A stretch of DNA of 50,441 bases from an uncultured Bacteroidales bacterium (GTDB lineage: Bacteria > Bacteroidota > Bacteroidia > Bacteroidales > FEN-979): positions 1 to 50,441 of the forward strand of contig CAIYJU010000179.1 in the NCBI GenBank assembly GCA_903926565.1, written 5' to 3'. Shown here one piece after another: positions 45,012 through 50,441 of the stretch. The position numbers and the translations under genes were made by a program. Numbering within the stretch: position 1 is the first letter of the stretch; every line of letters begins with the position of its first letter. The notes under the pieces were generated by a model, which had not been told where the DNA came from, searched no databases, and worked only from the letters and a program-made list of their open reading frames with translations.

Positions 45012-46169
45012 ATGTCCCATTATTATTCACTCGGCCGGATTCCACGCAAACGGCATGTTGTTTTCCGGAAACCGGATGGAGGTTTATATGCCGAACAGCT
45101 AGTTTCAACAGAAGGGTTTTCCGACACATACTCCCTCGTTTATCATTGCCACCCCCCGACCCTGGTGACAAAGATTGATGAAGCCTACTCTGTTGCACCG
45201 AAGATTGCCGATCCGAAGAACATGCAAAACCGTCTTTTCCGCGGATTTGAGGTGGCTCCTGCCGATGATTACCTTGAAAGCCGGATCCCCGTGCTGGTAA
45301 ACAACGACTGCCACATCAGCCTTGCCGCTCCGCGAAAATCGATGACCGGCTACTGGTTTAAAAATTCAGGCGCCGATGAGATGATCTTCATCCACCGGGG
45401 TGAAGGAACCCTGAAAACCATGTATGGGAACATCCCGTTCAGTTATGGCGACCACCTGGTGGTGCCGCGGGGCGTCATTTACCAGATGGAATTCAACACA
45501 CCGGATAACCGGTTGTTCATTGTAGAATCATTTTCACCGCTCCGGTTTCCGAAACGGTATCTCAACAAATACGGGCAATTGCTTGAGCATGCCCCGTTTT
45601 GTGAACGCGACATCCGGAAACCCCTGGTGCTTGAGACCCACGATGAGAAGGGTGATTTCCTTGTGAAGATCAAGCGGGAAGACACCATCTGGCCGTATCA
45701 CTTTGCCTCCCATCCTTTCGATCTTATTGGCTGGGATGGATTTCACTATCCTTATGCCTTCTCCATCCACGATTTCGAACCGATCACAGGCCGTTTGCAT
45801 CAGCCACCCCCGGTACACCAGACATTTGAAACACCGGCCTTTGTGATCTGCGCTTTTGTCCCGAGGTTATATGATTATCACCCTGACTCCATTCCGGCTC
45901 CCTACAACCACAGCAATGTTGATTCTGACGAGGTGCTCTATTACGTTGATGGTGATTTCATGAGCCGGAACAACATCAAACAGGGATACATCACCCTGCA
46001 TCCAACCGGCATCGTGCATGGCCCGCATCCCGGCGCTGTTGAACGCAGCATCGGTGCAAAAGAGACCAAAGAACTGGCTGTGATGGTTGACACCTTCCGG
46101 CCCCTTAAAATCACAGAGCAGGCTTTTGCTATTGAAGATCCGGACTACTACAGGTCGTGGATTGAATGA
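45012..46169 (+). CDS. hmgA: Homogentisate 1,2-dioxygenase
   Basis: 385 residues, about 50 shorter than proteobacterial and human enzymes but similar to other Bacteroidota forms. Landmarks: YSLGRIPRKRHVVFR, FIHRGEGTLKTMYGNIPFSY, GDHLVVPRGVIYQME and WDGFHYPYAFSIHDFEPITG. The Fe(II) site lies in the C-terminal cupin: H300 with the acidic D306/E307 (HSNVDSDEVLYYV) and H336/H339 (HPTGIVHGPHPG). It opens the homogentisate ring with O2 to give maleylacetoacetate. It is followed by the 4-hydroxyphenylpyruvate dioxygenase gene after 83 bp, which places the two consecutive pathway steps side by side. Confidence 0.95.
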   Translation: MSHYYSLGRIPRKRHVVFRKPDGGLYAEQLVSTEGFSDTYSLVYHCHPPTLVTKIDEAYSVAPKIADPKNMQNRLFRGFEVAPADDYLESRIPVLVNNDCHISLAAPRKSMTGYWFKNSGADEMIFIHRGEGTLKTMYGNIPFSYGDHLVVPRGVIYQMEFNTPDNRLFIVESFSPLRFPKRYLNKYGQLLEHAPFCERDIRKPLVLETHDEKGDFLVKIKREDTIWPYHFASHPFDLIGWDGFHYPYAFSIHDFEPITGRLHQPPPVHQTFETPAFVICAFVPRLYDYHPDSIPAPYNHSNVDSDEVLYYVDGDFMSRNNIKQGYITLHPTGIVHGPHPGAVERSIGAKETKELAVMVDTFRPLKITEQAFAIEDPDYYRSWIE

Positions 46170-46252
46170 AAAAATGCAGTCGATGAAAGCAATGCGGACA
46201 ATGCAAACAATTAAATGAAAAAGCTGAGATTACATATAATAAATTACCTGAG

Positions 46253-47353
46253 ATGAATACAACAGAAGATTTTTTACCGATTAACGGAACAGATTACGTA
46301 GAGTTTTATGTGGGCAACGCCAAACAGGCTGCACACTATTATCAAACCGCTTTCGGGTTTCAGCCGTTGGCCTATGCCGGGCTGGAAACCGGACTGAAGG
46401 ACCGCACTTCGTATGTGCTGCGCCAGGATAAGATCACATTTGTTTTCACCACCGCCCTGGTTCCAGACTCCCCCATTGCCGACCATTGTAAACTTCACGG
46501 CGATGGAGTAAAAGTTGTAGCCCTGTGGGTGGATGATGCGAAGAAATCGTTTGAGGAGACCACAAAACGCGGTGCAATCCCCTATCTCCATCCACATGAG
46601 GAAAAGGATGAAACGGGTAAGGTCGTATTGTCAGGCATTCGTACCTACGGAGAGACGGTTCATATCTTTGTGGAACGAAAGAATTACCGGGGTGTTTTTC
46701 TGCCCGGCTTCGTAAAATGGGAGCCGCACTACCGGCCTTCCTCCGTGGGGTTACGCTACGTTGACCACATGGTTGGTAATGTTGACTGGGGAGAGATGAA
46801 CACCTGGGCCCAGTTTTATCACGATGTGATGGGATTTAACCAGCTGATCTCTTTCGATGATTCCGATATATCCACCGAATTCACCGCCCTGATGAGTAAA
46901 GTAATGGCCAGCAGCAACCTGTACATCAAATTCCCGCTGAATGAACCGGCTGCCGGAAAGAAAAAATCACAGATTGAAGAGTACATCGAATTCTACAAAG
47001 GAGGCGGCGTACAACATGTTGCCATGGCTACCGACAACATCCTTGATACCGTTGCCGCCCTTAAAAGCCGGGGTGTTGAATTCCTCAGGGTGCCCGACAC
47101 CTATTATGATGCTCTGATACAACGTGTCGGCAACATTGAAGAGACCATTGAACCGCTGCGTGAACTGGGCATACTTGTTGACCGTGATGAGGACGGCTAC
47201 CTGTTGCAGATATTTACCAAACCGGTGGAAGACCGCCCCACGGTTTTTTATGAGATCATCCAGCGTAAAGGTGCCAGATCGTTTGGCAAAGGCAATTTCA
47301 AGGCGCTGTTTGAATCGATTGAAATAGAACAGGGGAAAAGGGGGACGCTGTAG
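46253..47353 (+). CDS. hppD: 4-hydroxyphenylpyruvate dioxygenase
   Basis: 366 residues, normal length. The Fe(II) ligands are visible: H172 (VDHMVGNVD), H255 (VQHVAMATDN) and E334 (FYEIIQRKG). Other landmarks: FYVGNAKQAAHYYQTAFGF, RTSYVLRQDKITFVFT, FYHDVMGFNQLISFDD, and GYLLQIFTKPVEDRPTVF. It converts 4-hydroxyphenylpyruvate, CO2-releasing and with O2, to homogentisate, the substrate of HmgA. The stop codon TAG shares its last base with the first unit of a heptamer array. Confidence 0.96.
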   Translation: MNTTEDFLPINGTDYVEFYVGNAKQAAHYYQTAFGFQPLAYAGLETGLKDRTSYVLRQDKITFVFTTALVPDSPIADHCKLHGDGVKVVALWVDDAKKSFEETTKRGAIPYLHPHEEKDETGKVVLSGIRTYGETVHIFVERKNYRGVFLPGFVKWEPHYRPSSVGLRYVDHMVGNVDWGEMNTWAQFYHDVMGFNQLISFDDSDISTEFTALMSKVMASSNLYIKFPLNEPAAGKKKSQIEEYIEFYKGGGVQHVAMATDNILDTVAALKSRGVEFLRVPDTYYDALIQRVGNIEETIEPLRELGILVDRDEDGYLLQIFTKPVEDRPTVFYEIIQRKGARSFGKGNFKALFESIEIEQGKRGTL

Positions 47354-47401
47354 AATATCGAATATCGAATATCGAATATTGAATATTGAATAAAGAATGT
47401 T
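47353..47401. repeat. 7-bp tandem array between hppD and fahA
   Basis: Seven units: GAATATC three times, GAATATT twice, GAATAAA, GAATGTT. The most regular array in the window. It begins on the last base of the hppD stop codon and ends 3 bp before the fahA ATG. Confidence 0.92.
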
Positions 47402-47404
47402 GAA

Positions 47405-48673
47405 ATGGGTGGTGACAGGTTATTGACTTCGTGGATTGAAGTAAAGTCGGAGAGTGATTTTCCGATACAGAATATACCTTTCGGGATATTCAAATCGCCC
47501 GGAGGGAAGGTTGGGGCTGCCACCAGGATCGGTGATACCGTAATCAACCTTTATGCGCTTGCAAGGCATGGATTCCTGGATGGACTTGAAATTGAGGCCG
47601 AGGTTTTTCACAGGCATACCCTGAACGACTTCATTGCCCTCGGGAAACCTGCGTGCCGCGCCTTACGCAACCGGATTGCGGAAATTTTCGGGAATGATAA
47701 TTCCGCACTTCGCGAACACCCCGAACTGCAGTCAGAAATCATGATCAGCCATGAGATGGTTCAGATGCTGATGCCGGTGCAGGTGGGTGATTATACTGAT
47801 TTTTACTCCAGCATCGAGCATGCGACCAACGTTGGCATCATGTTCCGTGATCCGGCAAATGCACTGCTTCCGAATTGGAAACACATACCTGTCGGATACC
47901 ATGGCAGAAGCTCTTCCATCGTTGTTTCCGGTACCGGCATTCACCGGCCAAAGGGACAAACAAAAGCCGACAACGCTGAGCTTCCTGAGTTTGGCCCGTC
48001 AAAACAGGTCGATTTTGAACTGGAGATGGCATTTATCACCGGGAAGAAAACAGAACTGGGACAATCAGTCTCAACAGCGAACGCGGAGGATCACATATTT
48101 GGCATGGTCCTGTTCAATGATCTCTCCGCCCGCGATATCCAGAAATGGGAATATGTACCCCTGGGACCCTTCCTGGCCAAGAATTTCGGTTCCGTGGTCT
48201 CGCCATGGATCATCACCATGGATGCGCTGGAGCCTTTCCGCGTTCCGGGCCCAGGGCAGGAGCCTGAGGTGTTGCCATATCTCCGGTTTGAAGGAGACCA
48301 TAATTTCGACATTCAGCTTGATGTTTTTATTCAACCTGAAAACCAGCCCCAACAGCGAGTTTGCCATTCAAACTACAAATACATGTACTGGAACCTTGCT
48401 CAACAACTGGCACATCAAACGGTGAACGGATGCAACATCAACGTTGGCGACATGTACGGTTCGGGAACCATCAGCGGCCCTACTCCCGACTCATTCGGCT
48501 CCATGCTTGAAATTGCATGGAAAGGAACAAAGCCGGTTAAAATGGCTGATGGCAGTGAACGGAAATTTATCAACGACAACGACACCATCATCATGCGGGG
48601 ATACTGCATGCGGGATAACCTGCGTATCGGTTTTGGCGAAGTTAAAACCAAAATCCTTCCAGCCACCCAATAA
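47405..48673 (+). CDS. fahA: Fumarylacetoacetase
   Basis: 422 residues, the usual size of the two-domain enzyme. An N-terminal FAH_N domain (about 1-125: SWIEVKSESDFPIQNIPFGIF) is followed by the catalytic domain: DYTDFYSSIEHATNVGIMFR, PVGYHGRSSSIVVSG, the metal-site segment DFELEMAFITGKKTE, FGMVLFNDLSARDIQKWEY, VPLGPFLAKNFGSVVSPWI and MYGSGTISGPTPDSFGSMLE. It hydrolyses fumarylacetoacetate to fumarate and acetoacetate. Its start lies immediately after a heptamer array. The ATG used has only array sequence upstream, so the ribosome-binding region is itself repeat-derived. Confidence 0.96.
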   Translation: MGGDRLLTSWIEVKSESDFPIQNIPFGIFKSPGGKVGAATRIGDTVINLYALARHGFLDGLEIEAEVFHRHTLNDFIALGKPACRALRNRIAEIFGNDNSALREHPELQSEIMISHEMVQMLMPVQVGDYTDFYSSIEHATNVGIMFRDPANALLPNWKHIPVGYHGRSSSIVVSGTGIHRPKGQTKADNAELPEFGPSKQVDFELEMAFITGKKTELGQSVSTANAEDHIFGMVLFNDLSARDIQKWEYVPLGPFLAKNFGSVVSPWIITMDALEPFRVPGPGQEPEVLPYLRFEGDHNFDIQLDVFIQPENQPQQRVCHSNYKYMYWNLAQQLAHQTVNGCNINVGDMYGSGTISGPTPDSFGSMLEIAWKGTKPVKMADGSERKFINDNDTIIMRGYCMRDNLRIGFGEVKTKILPATQ

Positions 48674-48707
48674 TTCAATATTCAATATTCGTTATTCAAT
48701 ATTCAAA
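48673..48707. repeat. 7-bp tandem array between fahA and the flavin reductase gene
   Basis: Five units in the opposite sense: ATTCAAT, ATTCAAT, ATTCGTT, ATTCAAT, ATTCAAA. It starts on the last base of the fahA stop codon and ends 1 bp before the next ATG. Confidence 0.9.
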
Positions 48708-48708
48708 A

Positions 48709-49350
48709 ATGAGTACTTCTCCTTCCGACTGCCTGCACTTCGATCCAAAGGAAACTTCCATCCAGAAGTTTCACCACCTGATGTTGGGAGCCATTGCCCC
48801 CCGGCCGATCGCTTTTGCCAGTACGATCGATCGGGACGGTCGCCCCAATCTTTCACCTTTCAGCTTTTTCAACGCATTTGGTGCCAATCCTCCCATTGTG
48901 GTCTTTTCTCCTTCGCGACGCGGGATCGACAACACCACCAAACACACCTATGAAAACATCAGGGAAATTCCTGAGGTTGTGATCAATGCTGTCACTTATG
49001 AGATGGTGCAAAAAATGAGTGATTCAAGTGCCGATTTCCCGAAAGGTGTCAATGAATTTGAGATGGTTGGATTGACCATGCAGCCCTCCGACCTGGTAAA
49101 ACCATTCAGGGTTAAAGAATCACCCGTTCAGTTCGAGTGTAAAGTGATCCAGGTGATCGAAACCGGCAGCGGACCTGCCGCCGGGAACCTCGTGATCTGC
49201 GAAATATTGCGTATCCATGTCAATCCATCGGTGATGGATGACAAAGGCAGAATTGACCCCCACAAAATCGACCTGGTAGGCCGGCTGGGAGGGGAATTTT
49301 ATGTAAGGGCTTCAGGCGACGCCCTATTTGAGCTTGCCAAGCCCGGATAA
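48709..49350 (+). CDS. Flavin reductase-like domain protein
   Basis: 213 residues of the DIM6/NTAB flavin reductase-like family: KFHHLMLGAIAPRPIAFAST, RPNLSPFSFFNAFGANPPIV, VFSPSRRGIDNTTKHT, VVINAVTYEMVQKMSDSSAD, PKGVNEFEMVGLT and FECKVIQVIETG. It binds FMN; a role as a reductase serving a nearby oxygenase is possible, but none of the operon's oxygenases is known to need a flavin. It sits between fahA and the aromatic amino acid hydroxylase gene and is part of the operon by spacing and strand. It is distinct from the flavoredoxin at 14.7 kb. Confidence 0.92.
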   Translation: MSTSPSDCLHFDPKETSIQKFHHLMLGAIAPRPIAFASTIDRDGRPNLSPFSFFNAFGANPPIVVFSPSRRGIDNTTKHTYENIREIPEVVINAVTYEMVQKMSDSSADFPKGVNEFEMVGLTMQPSDLVKPFRVKESPVQFECKVIQVIETGSGPAAGNLVICEILRIHVNPSVMDDKGRIDPHKIDLVGRLGGEFYVRASGDALFELAKPG

Positions 49351-49354
49351 TCAG

Positions 49355-49388
49355 ATTGTAGATACGGGGCATGCCCCGTATCTACAAT
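49355..49388. repeat. 34-bp perfect palindrome
   Basis: ATTGTAGATACGGGGCA and its exact complement, with no loop. It fills the gap between the flavin reductase stop and the hydroxylase start. GTAGA...TCTAC palindromes with a variable GC-rich centre are known as dispersed intergenic elements in several phyla, including Bacteroidota. As RNA it would form a strong hairpin, but it has no T-run. Confidence 0.9.
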
Positions 49389-49402
49389 ATAAAACAAATA
49401 CC

Positions 49403-50441
49403 ATGATGGAATCCAACCCGATCCTCGATAACCTTCCCAGGCACCTGATGAGCCTGGTGATTGATCAGCCATACAACGAGTATACACCACAGGATCATGC
49501 CCTGTGGCGGTATGTTATGCGGCAGAACGTCCGCTATCTTGGTAAGGTCGCCCACGAAGCATACCTGGAAGGGTTGCAAAAAACCGGAATCAGCATCGAA
49601 TGCATCCCAAGCATGTATGGCATGAACCGAATCCTTCAGGAAATCGGATGGGCAGCCGTGGCAGTGGATGGTTTTGTCCCTCCCTCCGCGTTCATGGCGT
49701 TCCAGGCTTACAATGTGCTTGTGATTGCTGCCGACATCCGCCCGATGGACCAGATCGGGTATACTCCTGCCCCCGACATCATTCATGAAGCTGCTGGCCA
49801 TGCACCAATCATTGCCGATCCATTGTATGCCGACTTCCTGCGCAGATTCGGCGAAATCGGATCCAAAGCGTTTTTATCCCCGCAGGATTATGCCCTTTAT
49901 GAAGCGATCCGCCACCTCTCCATCATCAAAGCAGATCCGTATTCAAGTCAGGATGCCATTGAGGAAGCAGAAACACGGCTGAACGACATATCAAACAACA
50001 TGGGTGAACCTTCGGAACTGGCCCGTATCCGAAACCTTCACTGGTGGACGGTTGAATACGGACTCATCGGAAGCCCGGAGAATCCCAGGATATATGGTGC
50101 AGGACTGCTTTCATCCATCGCCGAAAGCTTTCTATGCCTGAAACCTGCAGTGAAAAAGATCCCGCTTACTGTTGATGCTGCCAACTACAACTACGACATC
50201 ACGGAACCGCAGCCCCAGCTTTTCATCACACCCGATTTTGAGTCCCTCAACGTGGTCCTCGATGAATTTGCCGACACCATGGCGCTCAGGCGGGGCGGCC
50301 TGTACGGTCTCAGGCAGGCGATTCAATCCGGGAATACCGGAACAGCAGAATACAGTTCCGGGTTGCAGGTTTCCGGTACCTTTACCCAGGTGACAGAGAA
50401 AGGAGGCAACCCTGTTTACCTCAACACCAGCGGTCCGACCA
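49403..50441 (+). CDS. phhA: Aromatic amino acid hydroxylase (phenylalanine 4-monooxygenase-like), 3' truncated by window
   Basis: 346 complete codons are visible and the frame is open at the right edge. The pterin-dependent hydroxylase core is clear: PSMYGMNRILQEIGW, VDGFVPPSAFMAFQAYNVLV, IGYTPAPDIIHEAAGHAP with the Fe ligands H128 and H133, and HWWTVEYGLIG with E218. In short bacterial and human enzymes the Glu follows the second His by about 40 residues; here the interval is 85, so an extra helical segment is inserted (about 155-205). The frame continues well past the core (GLYGLRQAIQSGN, SSGLQVSGTFTQV), as in the long Bacteroidota form. It converts Phe to Tyr with O2 and tetrahydropterin, feeding the operon. 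Confidence 0.92.
   Translation, partial: MMESNPILDNLPRHLMSLVIDQPYNEYTPQDHALWRYVMRQNVRYLGKVAHEAYLEGLQKTGISIECIPSMYGMNRILQEIGWAAVAVDGFVPPSAFMAFQAYNVLVIAADIRPMDQIGYTPAPDIIHEAAGHAPIIADPLYADFLRRFGEIGSKAFLSPQDYALYEAIRHLSIIKADPYSSQDAIEEAETRLNDISNNMGEPSELARIRNLHWWTVEYGLIGSPENPRIYGAGLLSSIAESFLCLKPAVKKIPLTVDAANYNYDITEPQPQLFITPDFESLNVVLDEFADTMALRRGGLYGLRQAIQSGNTGTAEYSSGLQVSGTFTQVTEKGGNPVYLNTSGPT

Noticed and set aside
47353-47401. Heptamer array considered as a CRISPR array
   Set aside because: The units are 7 bp and contiguous, with no spacers of constant length and no cas genes in the window.

Overview
The window looks like a chromosomal segment of a Bacteroidota bacterium, most likely a marine or anaerobic relative of the Bacteroidales/Marinilabiliales (the order is an inference). 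Support: three secreted proteins end in a type IX secretion (T9SS) type A sorting domain; several genes are preceded by the Bacteroidota -7 box TAnnTTTG instead of an E. coli -10; and GLUG, GEVED and FISUMP-type secreted proteins, TPR-fused sensors and AlgI/AlgJ-like pairs are typical of the phylum. No rRNA, tRNA or CRISPR array was recognised.

Layout. 0-0.6 kb: truncated tyrosine recombinase and a small remnant. 0.6-6.5 kb: giant GLUG-repeat T9SS adhesin. 6.8-9.8 kb: TPR sensor histidine kinase plus response regulator. 9.9-10.6 kb: a graveyard with a broken HEPN gene, another decayed ORF and an inverted repeat. 10.9-14.0 kb: C45-type lipoprotein hydrolase and a T9SS cargo protein. 14.7-16.6 kb: flavoredoxin-like protein and uracil permease. 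17.1-20.8 kb: FISUMP secreted protein, a small secreted protein, and a YfcC-family carrier. 21.6-24.2 kb: GEVED-repeat T9SS protein. 24.3-29.4 kb: S9 peptidase with an unusual C-terminal extension, then a TPR adenylate cyclase with a small upstream cistron. 29.9-32.4 kb: AlgJ-like and AlgI-like surface O-acylation pair. 32.6-34.0 kb: pseudogene of the 18.5 kb secreted protein and a membrane-bound AraC regulator. 34.6-37.0 kb: dihaem cytochrome c and aromatic amino acid decarboxylase. 37.1-42.1 kb: double-length UvrA-like ATPase. 42.1-43.4 kb: a candidate small RNA and an Old Yellow Enzyme reductase. 43.5 kb to the right edge: phenylalanine/tyrosine catabolic operon.

The operon is the clearest pathway. 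A phenylalanine hydroxylase-like enzyme, 4-hydroxyphenylpyruvate dioxygenase, homogentisate dioxygenase and fumarylacetoacetase convert Phe/Tyr towards fumarate and acetoacetate, and a two-subunit 3-oxoacid CoA-transferase can activate the acetoacetate. The aminotransferase and maleylacetoacetate isomerase are not in the window.

The most unusual features are (1) a fused UvrA-UvrA protein whose two halves both appear to lack the UvrB-binding domain; (2) a family of 7-bp-unit tandem repeats (GAATATC/GAATATT-like) that fills intercistronic gaps of the catabolic operon and also lies in frame inside the UvrA fusion, once at the joint between halves and once where a UvrB-binding domain would sit; (3) a promoter-to-terminator small RNA candidate; and (4) several decayed or duplicated loci around 10, 18-19 and 32-34 kb.
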